Source of the DNA: UBA4582 sp047629195
GTDB lineage: Bacteria; Pseudomonadota; Gammaproteobacteria; Pseudomonadales; Azotimanducaceae
Assembly (NCBI GenBank): GCA_047629195.1
Contig: JBLHWY010000202.1
Coordinates: 1-9,580 of the forward strand
Length of the DNA stretch: 9,580 nt
Reading direction: 5' to 3'
This document shows positions 1 through 7,003 of the stretch, piece after piece (position 1 is the first letter of the stretch; the number at the start of each line of letters is the position of its first letter). A program made the position numbers and the translations under genes. Below the pieces are notes generated by a model. That model did not search any database, was not told where the DNA came from, and was given only the letters and a program-made list of their open reading frames with translations.

Positions 1-81
1 GGATTAGATTTTGACGCGGATCAGTTCGCCTCGTTAGGATGTGATTAGCATCAGCAGACGAAACCATGGGTTTTTACAAGA
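1..81. other. Left-edge stretch with no recognised gene
   Basis: No convincing coding frame or RNA gene is seen in these first 81 bases. They may be the tail of a neighbouring unit that lies outside the window. The stretch ends where the inverted-repeat element at 82 begins. Confidence 0.4.
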
Positions 82-230
82 TCGGGGTCAGAGTAAGAAT
101 TATTCTTTAACCGGGAAGTTGGTATAAGTGATTCAGTCCGGACGGTGTGGCTGATCACGTAGGGTGGTGGAGAGTTGAAGCTTTAGGTGGTGTCTCGTGA
201 ACTTGATAATAGTTTTTACTCTGACCCCGA
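82..230. repeat. Small inverted-repeat element (MITE-like)
   Basis: Bases 82-104 and the reverse complement of 208-230 match at 21 of 23 positions; both begin TCGGGGTCAGAGTAA. The 103 bases between them contain no recognisable domain. A short, non-coding unit with inverted ends resembles a miniature element or a deletion derivative of a transposon. As a recollection from family knowledge, similar GGGGTCAGAGTAA motifs occur near Y1-type (REP-associated) transposase genes in gammaproteobacteria, but no such gene is present here. The inverted repeats are read directly; the mobile-element interpretation is inference. Confidence 0.55.
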
Positions 231-276
231 ATTTTTCTGACCCCGAATTTTCGAATTTCCCTGACCCCGAATTTTC
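221..276 (+). repeat. Three copies of a CTGACCCCGAATTTTC repeat
   Basis: Near-identical 16-bp units lie at 221-236, 237-252 and 261-276. The first two abut, and the third follows an 8-base partial unit (GAATTTCC). Copy 1 is also the outer part of the right arm of the 82-230 inverted repeat, so the end of that element appears to have been multiplied. The third copy ends exactly where similarity to an IS3-type transposase begins, marking a recombination junction. Confidence 0.75.
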
Positions 277-733
277 CGAAGCACGATAAGCCAATAGCAC
301 CTGATTTGCTGAAACGAGATTTTGCACCAGCAAAGCCAGACCAAAGCTATGTCGCTGACATCACGTATGTTTGGACCAGCGAAGGCTGGTTATACTTGGC
401 TGTTGTCATTGACTTGTTTTCACGTCTTGTTGTGGGCTGGTCGCTATCGTCGAGAATGACTGCAACGATCGTCACTGACGCGCTGGGGATGGCCATTGCA
501 ACCGGCAACCTACGGCCGGGCTAATCCATCACAGTGACCGAGGCGTACAGTATGCCTCTGATTCATTTCAGGAGCTATTAGAGCAATACGGTTATCAGTG
601 TAGTATGAGTCGTAAAGGAAATTGTTGGGATAATTCTGTGGCAGAAAGCTTCTTCAGAACTCTCAAAAGCGAACTAATCTATCAACACAAATATGACACT
701 CGGGAGCGGGCAAAGAGTTCACCGACGTGCTGA
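276..733 (+). pseudogene. IS3-family transposase (OrfB) fragment A, frameshifted
   Basis: This is the integrase-core remnant of an IS3-family OrfB transposase, a DDE enzyme that moves its own element. Similarity begins at about 276 with a PKHDKPIAPDLLKRDF-like stretch and includes the first catalytic Asp (ADITYV). The frame is broken near 519-524, where GGC-TAA stops it. Reading on one base back restores LIHHSDRGVQYA (second Asp) and later NSVAESFF (catalytic Glu), so a single-base deletion is the simplest explanation. The helix-turn-helix part and the N-terminus of OrfB are absent, and similarity stops around 705-715 where fragment B takes over; this frame then ends at TGA 731-733. All three catalytic residues can still be seen, but in two frames, so no active enzyme is expected. 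Family call is firm, subgroup uncertain. Confidence 0.85.
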
Positions 734-981
734 AATCAAATGGCATCGCGATCAGTATGGATGGCAAGGGGCGTTGGGTTGATAACGTTTTTATTGAGAG
801 ATTGTGGCGTAGCGTGAAATACGAGGAGGTATATCTTCACGCTTACGATGACATCAGGATTGCGAGGAAGTCACTGAAACGCTACTTCACTTTTTACAAC
901 TCAGAAAGAAAACACCAACCGTTAGATGATCAAACACCCGACCGGGTGTACTATGACAAGGCGGAGCGGCTGGCCGCTTAA
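706..981 (+). pseudogene. IS3-family transposase C-terminal fragment B
   Basis: This is the C-terminal end of a second IS3-family transposase, clearly different from fragment A. The frame reads through GKEFTDVLKSNG, SMDGKGRWVDNVFIERLW (the Glu of FIERLW is the catalytic Glu of the DDE triad) and FYNSERKHQPLDDQTP, and ends at TAA 979-981. The last part is the usual family ending around 'FYN..R.H..L...TP'. The upstream DDE domain with both Asp residues is missing, replaced by fragment A in another frame. Fragments A and B therefore each supply a copy of the region around the catalytic Glu, which shows that two related elements were joined rather than one being internally deleted. Non-functional remnant. 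Confidence 0.85.
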
Positions 982-984
982 ACC

Positions 985-1026
985 AACTGGACAACACTTA
1001 TAGCGTTGTCCAAGAATTGGGGTCCA
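985..1026 (+). repeat. Right end of IS3-type element with hairpin
   Basis: Directly after fragment B comes an imperfect terminal region ending GAATTGGGGTCCA at 1026. Read inward this is TGGACCCCAATTC, in keeping with the TG...CA ends of IS3-family elements. Within it GGACAAC (989-995) pairs with GTTGTCC (1005-1011) around a 9-base loop, which may stop outward transcription. The matching left end is not in the window, so target-site duplications cannot be checked. Confidence 0.6.
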
Positions 1027-1238
1027 TTACTGTAATGCACGAAAGATTGTCACAGATATATTAAGAAGTGATCGAGTGTCAGATCGCAAAGTTTCGGAGG
1101 CGTCGAGTCGTGTAACGATTTACAGCGCGGAAAAATACGTTAACAATCGAACAGGGTTGTCGGATCAACCGGCTAAGGCAAGAGAGCAGGGGTACTAAAC
1201 CATGCACCCTCTGCGTTAAATTAGCCCCCAATAATCTC
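1027..1238. other. Spacer between IS remnant and tetR-type gene
   Basis: No gene is recognised in these 212 bases. CATTAC-T-GTAATG (1025-1037) is a perfect palindrome spanning the IS boundary. GGTTG/CAACC (1155-1170) and an imperfect stem GCAGGGGT/ACCC-T-CTGC (1186-1214) could form hairpins downstream of the minus-strand regulator, but neither is followed by a T-run on either strand, so I do not call a terminator. Confidence 0.4.
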
Positions 1239-2480
1239 TTAAATACACAATCCGGTTGCAATGACTTTTGTCATTTCATTAGCTATCTGATATCCGGTGA
1301 CATTTGAGTTTTCGGCCAACCACTTTTGAATGAAAAAATGCGCTCCGATTGTTGATCCATATGCGCCAGGCCTTTTCTCGCCTTGACTTTCGGCTAGACT
1401 AATCATTCTGTTAACGGCCTGGCGGATAGCATCAGAGCGGTCTTGTAGGCTGTTGGGTAGTGAATATGAACCAGGGGGTACTATCATGGGTGGGGCTTTA
1501 GCTGCTTGGGCTTGGCAGTTCAAATGAAATATGGTCATAAGTTGTTCCATACCTTTTTTCGATGAGCGGACCCCGGTTTCAATAATGGCATCGTAAATGT
1601 CAAAAGCTCGCGTATAGCAAGAGAGTATTAATTCTTCTTTGTCCTCAAAATGATGATAGATCGCACCTTTGGTGACCCCCAAGTTTGCCCCAATATCGCT
1701 AATTGAAGCGCCCAACACACCTTTCTGATTGAACAGCAAAGACGCTGAATTAATAAGCTCTCGTCTTTTTTGTTCCTTGCTGTCTGAAGCCTTAAACGGA
1801 TTGAAATTCGAGAGGAGTTCAGACTCCAAATACTGTGGAAAGTTAAAATTCTCATCTAATTTTTTGGCCAAACCGTTCATGAGGAAATTTGCGAATGGTT
1901 TTGCGTTGTCCGTGCGGATTTTTTGAAAACTAGCGTCACTAGTAGAATCTTCTTTACACATTTGAATAGTATAATCGATCACACTAATAATCATGTGAGT
2001 GACAAGGTTAGCATTCACAGTCTTTAACAATTTAGACTGTTGCCCTTCTTCGATTATTTGGGAAAGAGCATTTATATTGGAATGCAATTTTCGGGAGATC
2101 AACTCCCTGTCAGATTCTGGCAAACTCTCAACATTGTTCAAAATCGCGATTTCGTCACTATCCCCAATCAAAGACATTTCAATGAAGGATCGCAATTGTT
2201 TAGATGGATCGTCGGTGGTTTTTACCACTTGTGCTAAATATTGTGAGGTCTTATCACAGCTGCGTAGATAACATTGAGCCACTAAATCATTGCGGTTTTT
2301 AATGTAGTAATAAAGGGCGTTTCGAGTAGTACCCATTGTTGCCGCCACGTCGGCTAATTTTATCGATCCTATCTCGTTTTCATTAAGCAGTCGCGACCCT
2401 TCATTCAAAATCTCCTCTAGTCGACTTTGATGTTTTGATAACGAGGATTTTCGCGATCTCTTCTCTGACTCTGTGTTCAT
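1239..2480 (-). CDS. Tandem (double) TetR-family transcriptional regulator
   Basis: This 413-aa protein is about twice the usual TetR length and contains two TetR-type DNA-binding domains. The first spans roughly residues 20-66 (LADVAATMGTTRNALYYYIK). The second spans roughly 238-284 (ISDIGANLGVTKGAIYHHFE) and is closer to the family consensus. Each is followed by a mostly helical segment (about 70-215 and 290-413) of the kind that binds ligand and dimerises in this family. The fused form could act as a built-in dimer and bind two half-sites. It is divergent from the TonB-dependent receptor with 101 bases between the start codons, which suggests that it controls the receptor and itself. No good Shine-Dalgarno sequence precedes the ATG at 2480, but no alternative start is better. 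Direction of control (repressor or activator) and ligand are unknown. Confidence 0.88.
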   Translation of the reverse strand: MNTESEKRSRKSSLSKHQSRLEEILNEGSRLLNENEIGSIKLADVAATMGTTRNALYYYIKNRNDLVAQCYLRSCDKTSQYLAQVVKTTDDPSKQLRSFIEMSLIGDSDEIAILNNVESLPESDRELISRKLHSNINALSQIIEEGQQSKLLKTVNANLVTHMIISVIDYTIQMCKEDSTSDASFQKIRTDNAKPFANFLMNGLAKKLDENFNFPQYLESELLSNFNPFKASDSKEQKRRELINSASLLFNQKGVLGASISDIGANLGVTKGAIYHHFEDKEELILSCYTRAFDIYDAIIETGVRSSKKGMEQLMTIFHLNCQAQAAKAPPMIVPPGSYSLPNSLQDRSDAIRQAVNRMISLAESQGEKRPGAYGSTIGAHFFIQKWLAENSNVTGYQIANEMTKVIATGLCI

Positions 2481-2581
2481 TGATCATACCCGAACGTAAA
2501 ATAAACTTGCCTAATATGATTTTTACATTTAGGGTACTGAAACATACCAAAAAGTAAAATAAATATTTTCGGGAGGGAAAG
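2481..2581. promoter_or_regulatory. Divergent control region with composite palindrome
   Basis: TTTTAC (2521-2526) is mirrored by GTAAAA (2554-2559), and inside it GGTA (2533-2536) is mirrored by TACC (2545-2548). The two centres lie within one base of each other near 2540. GTAAAATAAA also occurs as a direct repeat at 2496-2505 and 2554-2563. This layout of nested half-sites is what a TetR-type operator may look like, and a tandem TetR protein is encoded alongside. TTTACA (2522-2527) is a fair -35 for the receptor gene, but no convincing -10 follows at the right distance. The repeats are seen; the operator role is inferred. Confidence 0.5.
2572..2578 (+). promoter_or_regulatory. Ribosome binding site of the TonB-dependent receptor
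   Basis: A GGGAGGG purine run ends three bases before the ATG at 2582. It fixes this start ahead of later in-frame methionines and agrees with the signal peptide that follows. Confidence 0.6.
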
Positions 2582-4834
2582 ATGTTTCACCTAAAACTTG
2601 CAGTGGGCCTATGCGCAGTGTCGATGATTGCGATTTCCGCATCGGTCTTTGCCGCCAACGCCCCTTTGGAACAAGAAACCAGTACCAAAGAGTTTGGCAT
2701 GGAAACTATAACGGTTACGGCACAAAGACGCCAACAAAACGCCCAAGATGTAGGCATCGCCTTGTCTGTTATTGGGCAGGAAGAATTAAAAGCACGCCGG
2801 ATTGAAGGCATATCCGACTTTGTCTTGTTTACCGCAAATGCCAGCGTTAAAGAAAATATACCCGGCTTAAGCCCGACAGTTTCTATCCGTGGTATCGGTC
2901 TGAACGACTTCAATGCTACAAACAATCCTTCGGCAGGTGTTTATATTGACGATGTTGCCTTGAGTTCTCTGGCCCTTTTAAGTACTGATTTAATTGACTT
3001 GGAAAGAATGGAAGTTCTAAAGGGTCCACAAGGTACGCTTTATGGCCGAAATTCCACTGCTGGCGCATTGAATGTTGTTACAGCAAAACCAGATTTCGAT
3101 GAAACATATGGAATGGTAAACCTTGGCTCAAGTAATTTTGATACCAAGGAAGCAGAGTTCTTTGCTAATCTTCCCTTGTCTGATCAGTTTGCCATTCGCG
3201 TTGCAGGCAAGCAATCTAAGCAAGACGAAGGATTTTATACTAACAAAGTTCTTGGTCGTGATGTTGGCCGTCGCGATGACCTTACCGGTCGCATAACAGT
3301 AGCTTGGCGGCCAAATGAAAACGTTAACGTTCTTTTGAAAATTGAAAAGAAGGACGTCGATTCTGAGATAGGATCACCGGAGTTTATTGGTTTTATTCCA
3401 ACGGCGACGGAAACAAATTGTCCAGGCCAACCTGGTTGCGCAGACTTTTTTGGTTTTACTGATACGGATGGAGATCCATTCGATGTTGCAGCTTCAACTG
3501 CTCCTGATTATACCGCCGACCATCTTGAAACTACGGCCCGTGTGGAAGTTGATTTGGGCTTTGCAACACTGACATCCGTTACCGGATATATTGACTTTGG
3601 CCGCATGTATAACGGGGATGTTGATTACACCAGCGCTCCTTTGTTAGATTTTGTCACTCATGATGACGTGATACAGCTTTCACAAGAAATTCGCTTGTCC
3701 GGAGAAAACGAACAACTGAGTTGGCAAACCGGGGTCTACTATTCGAAAGACGAAGTGGATGTTCAATATGATGGCGTTCTTGCTATATTCAATACAACAA
3801 GCCTTACCCAAACTCATCAAGAGTCGACAGCGAAGGCTATCTTTGGTCAGGCCGAATGGTTTGTAAATGACGAAGTAAGCATCATTACCGGTTTGCGTTA
3901 TTCCGATGAAGATCGTGCAAACAAAGGTGCAACTAAAGACCTTGTAAGCCTCGCTCCGGGCAGTGCTCTCTCGCCAACTACCCCTGTCGGGTCAGGGCCT
4001 GTAACACTTGCATCTATCGATGATGAGATTAATGAGACGAGTTGGGCATGGAAACTCGGCATAAATTGGAAACCATTAGACGATGTGTTGGTTTATGTCA
4101 GCTCATCTCAGGGAACAAAAAGTGGCGGTTTCTACTCCGGCGTTTCCTTAAGCGACGCACAGTTGCAGCCTTACGACAAAGAAACTCTGATTTCATATGA
4201 AGCTGGTATCAAAGGCCAATTGCGAGGTGACGCGGGTTTTGTAAGGTACAGCGTTGGGTCTTTCTTTTACGATTACCAAAATATGCAAACCTTCGTTGTT
4301 GAGACGGGTACTGGTTTGGGTGTTCCTAAATTAGGGAATGTGGATGAGGCTGAACTCTACGGACTTGATCTTGATCTGAGTTTTGTACCTTCTGCAGTAG
4401 AAAATCTAGCCCTGAATATTGGGGCGGGTTACATCAAATCGGAACTCGGTACTTTTGTCGACGGCGTTGGCGTTGTCCCTAAAGGTAATGAATTGCCGGA
4501 TGCGCCAAAATATACCCTGAACCTGGGTGCGGTTTATTCGATGTATATTACTGATACGATCACAGCACGGGTTGCTTTGGACTCTCGATACCAGTCTGAC
4601 GTCTATAAAGATGCTCGTAACAATCCGATTTTAGAAGGAGAAAGTCGTTGGGTATCAAACGCTCGCATTTCCCTTATGAATGTAGGCGTTTGGGACGTAT
4701 CTCTTTGGGCTAAAAATCTTACAGATGAAGAAGTTTATAATCATGGAACGCTTAGCGCTGCATTTGGTTCAGGTTCTCGTCTTTACGCGCCTCCACGTAC
4801 ATATGGTCTTTCCCTTACGAAGCATTTTAATTAA
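2582..4834 (+). CDS. TonB-dependent outer-membrane receptor
   Basis: This is an outer-membrane active transporter energised by TonB-ExbB-ExbD. Residues 1-24 form a signal peptide (positive start, hydrophobic core, cut near SVFA). Residues 40-48 (METITVTAQ) look like the TonB box. The plug domain covers about 52-170 with family motifs: VSIRGIG, GVYIDDV, MEVLKGPQGTLYGRNSTAGALN. The rest, to residue 750, is the 22-strand barrel, ending YGLSLTKHFN with the aromatic residue one before the end instead of last. Length is typical. This style (QRRQQNAQDV, then GIGLNDFN) belongs to the broad receptor group abundant in marine and oligotrophic proteobacteria, whose substrates range from siderophores to sugars and steroids, so the substrate cannot be named. 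A tandem TetR regulator lies divergently upstream and a secreted hydrolase follows on the same strand. Confidence 0.95.
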   Translation: MFHLKLAVGLCAVSMIAISASVFAANAPLEQETSTKEFGMETITVTAQRRQQNAQDVGIALSVIGQEELKARRIEGISDFVLFTANASVKENIPGLSPTVSIRGIGLNDFNATNNPSAGVYIDDVALSSLALLSTDLIDLERMEVLKGPQGTLYGRNSTAGALNVVTAKPDFDETYGMVNLGSSNFDTKEAEFFANLPLSDQFAIRVAGKQSKQDEGFYTNKVLGRDVGRRDDLTGRITVAWRPNENVNVLLKIEKKDVDSEIGSPEFIGFIPTATETNCPGQPGCADFFGFTDTDGDPFDVAASTAPDYTADHLETTARVEVDLGFATLTSVTGYIDFGRMYNGDVDYTSAPLLDFVTHDDVIQLSQEIRLSGENEQLSWQTGVYYSKDEVDVQYDGVLAIFNTTSLTQTHQESTAKAIFGQAEWFVNDEVSIITGLRYSDEDRANKGATKDLVSLAPGSALSPTTPVGSGPVTLASIDDEINETSWAWKLGINWKPLDDVLVYVSSSQGTKSGGFYSGVSLSDAQLQPYDKETLISYEAGIKGQLRGDAGFVRYSVGSFFYDYQNMQTFVVETGTGLGVPKLGNVDEAELYGLDLDLSFVPSAVENLALNIGAGYIKSELGTFVDGVGVVPKGNELPDAPKYTLNLGAVYSMYITDTITARVALDSRYQSDVYKDARNNPILEGESRWVSNARISLMNVGVWDVSLWAKNLTDEEVYNHGTLSAAFGSGSRLYAPPRTYGLSLTKHFN

Positions 4835-4868
4835 TGCCAGTCTAAGATTCTGGTTTCTACCGAAGAAA

Positions 4869-4903
4869 AAGGACAGTGCGAAGGAAAATCTCGCATTGTC
4901 CTT
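4869..4903. terminator. Strong hairpin between receptor and hydrolase genes
   Basis: AAGGACAGTGCGA (4869-4881) pairs with TCGCATTGTCCTT (4891-4903): 13 bp with one G-T pair around a 9-base loop. On the plus strand the T-run after the stem is short, while on the minus strand the stem is followed by TTTTTCTTC. It may therefore attenuate plus-strand transcription rather than end it. It leaves 45 bases before the hydrolase ATG, so that gene may have a promoter of its own or depend on read-through. Confidence 0.6.
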
Positions 4904-4948
4904 AATCAGTTAAACATTTTAGTTGTAGTATTGTTTTAAGGAATCTTG

Positions 4949-6307
4949 ATGATTCGGATTTTCATTCCCTATCTGGTCGTATTTTTGTTTTCGGCTTTCT
5001 CTCTTGCCACCGCTCAAGCTGGCCCTCGCTCATGTGATGCTTTACCAGCAGCCGTTGACCTCAACTTCGACACCGATCAGCAGCAAAGTCTAGAAGACCT
5101 TCTTGTCGAAATGATTGAAAAGAAAATTGCTCCGGGTGCTGTAATGTTGATCGAGCACAAGGGTAAATTGGTTTTTTCTCACACAGTTGGGATGGCGGAT
5201 ATCGAGCGTGCTCGTCCCCTGCAGTCTGATGCGTTGTTTAGAATTTATTCTATGACCAAAGCCATCACTTCTGTGGTTGCCATGCGTTTAGTCGAACAAG
5301 GAAAATTAAAACTTAATGACCCTATCAGCCTCTATATTCCAAGTTTTTCTAATGCTCAGGTTTGGGCAGGGGACGATGCTGGTGAAACAACGGAGCCTTT
5401 AGAGCGCCCTATTATAGTCGCTGATTTGTTGCGTCATTCCGCAGGTTTTACCTATTTCAATCCCGCTGGAGATGCCATTAGCCGATTGTATCGCTCCAAA
5501 GGCATACCGGGTGGCCCTAATGCAGATGCGCCACCAACTGACGGAAGTCCACCTGTTAACAGTCTGCAAATGTTGGCGGACCGAGTTGCATCTACACCAC
5601 TTTTAAATCAACCGGGAGAAAGATTTAGTTACGGTAATGCGTCAGACGTTTTAGGCAGGATTGTCGAAATTGCCAGCGGACAGACTTTAGACAACCTTGT
5701 TTTGAATGAGGTAACCAGGCCATTAGGAATGCAAGATACTGGATTCACTATTCCGCCTGGTGCTAAGTCTCGTCTTAGCAACAATTATGCAGCTAAACCA
5801 CAACCCGGCAATGGTCCCGCGGTGCTTACAACGCCCCACCACAAAGACCTTAAAATGGGTCAATTGGCGCTTATAGATGATGCACGCAACAGCGTATATC
5901 AACACCAAACCATACAGTATGGTGGCGCTGGACTTATATCTACTGCCCAAGATTATTTACGTTTTACAACAGAGATAAGACGTGCCGCAGCAGGCAAGCC
6001 ATCCAAACTTATCAACGCCAAATCCATACAACAAATGCGCACGAACCAATTGGATCAGAACGCGCGAGACAGTTCAGTCATGCTTGGCGGGCTTGGTTTT
6101 GGTTATGGTTTTGCGGTACGTATCGCACCGACCCAAGATGAACCTGTATTCCCTGAATGCGGCCTTTTTTGGGGTGGCGCGTCTTCCACCTATTTTTGGA
6201 TAGACCCTGCAAATAATGTTTCCGGGGTTTTGATGACGCAAGTTTTTGGTGGTGATGTTAAAAGCTATTGGATGGCCGCCTTGAAATCGATCTATGCAAA
6301 TAAATGA
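4949..6307 (+). CDS. Secreted serine hydrolase, beta-lactamase class C / family VIII esterase type
   Basis: This 452-aa protein belongs to the serine beta-lactamase-like superfamily (class C beta-lactamases, D-aminopeptidases, family VIII carboxylesterases). Residues 1-24 form a signal peptide (hydrophobic core, cut after TAQA), placing it in the periplasm or outside. The nucleophile motif S-x-x-K is SMTK (Ser101, Lys104), the Y-x-N motif is YGN (Tyr228, Asn230), and the third motif is WGG (Trp408) followed by ASSTYFWIDP. WGG in place of KTG points to family VIII esterases rather than true beta-lactamases. I chose the ATG at 4949 over the TTG directly before it: AAGGA (4938-4942) lies 6 bases upstream of the ATG. 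The gene follows the TonB-dependent receptor, so hydrolysis of an imported ester or amide is a reasonable inference. The substrate is unknown, and antibiotic resistance should not be assumed. Confidence 0.92.
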   Translation: MIRIFIPYLVVFLFSAFSLATAQAGPRSCDALPAAVDLNFDTDQQQSLEDLLVEMIEKKIAPGAVMLIEHKGKLVFSHTVGMADIERARPLQSDALFRIYSMTKAITSVVAMRLVEQGKLKLNDPISLYIPSFSNAQVWAGDDAGETTEPLERPIIVADLLRHSAGFTYFNPAGDAISRLYRSKGIPGGPNADAPPTDGSPPVNSLQMLADRVASTPLLNQPGERFSYGNASDVLGRIVEIASGQTLDNLVLNEVTRPLGMQDTGFTIPPGAKSRLSNNYAAKPQPGNGPAVLTTPHHKDLKMGQLALIDDARNSVYQHQTIQYGGAGLISTAQDYLRFTTEIRRAAAGKPSKLINAKSIQQMRTNQLDQNARDSSVMLGGLGFGYGFAVRIAPTQDEPVFPECGLFWGGASSTYFWIDPANNVSGVLMTQVFGGDVKSYWMAALKSIYANK

Positions 6308-6455
6308 TGTCATTGTGCTTTTATATGCCTAAAAATACTTGTTAGCTCGATGGTTATCACCGTCTCGATGAGAGTTTGGTTGTTTTTTAAACGCGCGGCG
6401 TATGTGAAGAGTTAGTGAGGTTGCTTTCTTTGCATTAGGCTGGGCGAGGTTTCTT
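6308..6455. other. Spacer after the hydrolase gene
   Basis: No gene is seen. GATGGT-TATC-ACCGTC (6349-6364) can form a 6-bp stem with one wobble pair, and a T-run follows only about 20 bases later (TTGTTTTTT), so termination here is possible but weakly supported. Confidence 0.35.
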
Positions 6456-6484
6456 GACCCTGTAAATATTTCTGTGTAAGTGTC
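6456..6484 (-). repeat. Terminal inverted repeat of an IS256-family element
   Basis: GACCCTGTAAATATT at 6456-6470, continuing with TCTGTGTAAGTGTC, lies just downstream of the transposase stop (minus strand). It has the GACCCTG outer end usual for IS256-family elements. The opposite end is missing. Confidence 0.6.
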
Positions 6485-6489
6485 ATTGG

Positions 6490-6720
6490 TTAAACGTAGT
6501 CCGATAGTCGTTCTTCGAACATGATCATAAAGCGGTTTAAAGCAGGTTTCCAATTTCGTATCGGCATGGTCCATTTCTTTGATGCTGCCTGGATTGCCAA
6601 ATAGATGACCTTGGTCGCCGACTCATCCGTTGGGAAGAGCTTCCGCTTTTTAGTCGCCTTGCGGATCACGCTGTTCAGAGACTCAATCGCATTGGTCGTG
6701 TAGATCGCACGTCTAATGTC
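6490..6720 (-). pseudogene. IS256-family transposase, C-terminal remnant
   Basis: The minus strand reads RRAIYTTNAIESLNSVIRKA, then a LFPTDESATKVIYLAIQAA block, then W-x-MPIRNWKPALNRF and a TAA stop at 6490-6492. This is the typical C-terminus of IS256-family (mutator-type) transposases. The Glu in NAIESLN corresponds to the C-terminal acidic residue of the DDE active site. An in-frame TGA lies directly upstream of the first matching codons, and similarity ends there, next to the 59-bp repeat, so about four fifths of the gene has been lost. The remaining frame is free of stops, which suggests that decay is recent or that the truncation occurred in a single event. Confidence 0.88.
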
Positions 6721-6772
6721 TCACAAACAATCTTTGAATTGGTCATAAACTAACCAACAAGAGTTACACGTC
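6714..6772 (-). repeat. 59-bp inverted repeat, left copy
   Basis: Read on the minus strand this begins GACGTGTAACTCTTGTTGG and ends GAGACATTA. It matches the plus-strand copy at 8104-8162 at 50 of 59 positions without any gap; seven of the nine differences are transitions. It sits between the truncated IS256 and IS1182 transposase remnants and overlaps the first few bases of the IS256 remnant. Its class is not recognised. Confidence 0.75.
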
Positions 6773-6785
6773 CCTGACGCTTGCT

Positions 6786-6995
6786 CTATGCGGCTTCTGC
6801 AGGCAGTGTTTTGGGATTGTACGGCGGTCGGCCAGTTTGATTGGGATGTTCTCTGAATCCAAGTCCGGAAACATCCAGCTTGTCGACAAAGACATCAACG
6901 ACCCGAACCATACTGTCTTCTTTGACATAATCGTCCAAGCGTTCAGGAAACAAAGTTGATTGATAGCGATTCTCGCCCTCAATAAATTCGGTCAT
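6786..6995 (-). pseudogene. IS1182-family transposase, N-terminal remnant
   Basis: The 69-aa frame matches the start of IS1182-family transposases, with FIEGENRYQSTLFPERLDDY, MVRVVDVFVDKLD and a LGF...GRPPYNPKTL block. The match ends at PKTL; the last few residues (PAEAA) and the stop are probably junction sequence. The start is well defined, because GGGAGG lies 8 bases upstream of the ATG at 6995 on the minus strand. Full-length relatives are about 450-500 aa, so the catalytic core is missing and the product cannot transpose. It lies head to tail with the IS256 remnant, on the same strand. Confidence 0.82.
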
Positions 6996-7003
6996 CCAAA
7001 CCT

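Noticed and set aside
221..276. CRISPR array
   Set aside because: There are only three 16-bp units, two of them directly abutting, with no spacers of regular length and no cas genes.
306..524. A separate 72-aa gene
   Set aside because: It is the first frame of the frameshifted IS3 transposase remnant; the catalytic-domain similarity continues in another frame past 524.
1186..1214. Intrinsic terminator of the tetR-type gene
   Set aside because: The stem has a bulge and there is no T-run after it on the minus strand.
2483..2488. TATGAT (minus strand) as -10 of the tetR-type gene
   Set aside because: It lies only two bases upstream of the ATG, so transcription would start within the gene, and no -35 is found at the proper spacing.
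2587..2925. 112-aa minus-strand gene opposite the receptor
   Set aside because: It lies entirely antisense to the signal peptide and plug of the TonB-dependent receptor, whose motifs are unmistakable.
4946..4948. TTG start of the serine hydrolase
   Set aside because: The ATG directly after it is better placed relative to AAGGA and is the usual start codon.
4949..6307. True class C beta-lactamase (antibiotic resistance gene)
   Set aside because: The third motif is WGG instead of KTG and the sequence around it matches esterase-type members; the receptor context also argues for substrate processing.
6329..6574. 81-aa minus-strand gene
   Set aside because: It overlaps the IS256 remnant in another frame and runs through its end repeat; no family features or ribosome site.
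6764..6982. 72-aa minus-strand gene
   Set aside because: It is a shifted-frame shadow of the IS1182 N-terminal remnant, which has the ribosome site and family motifs.
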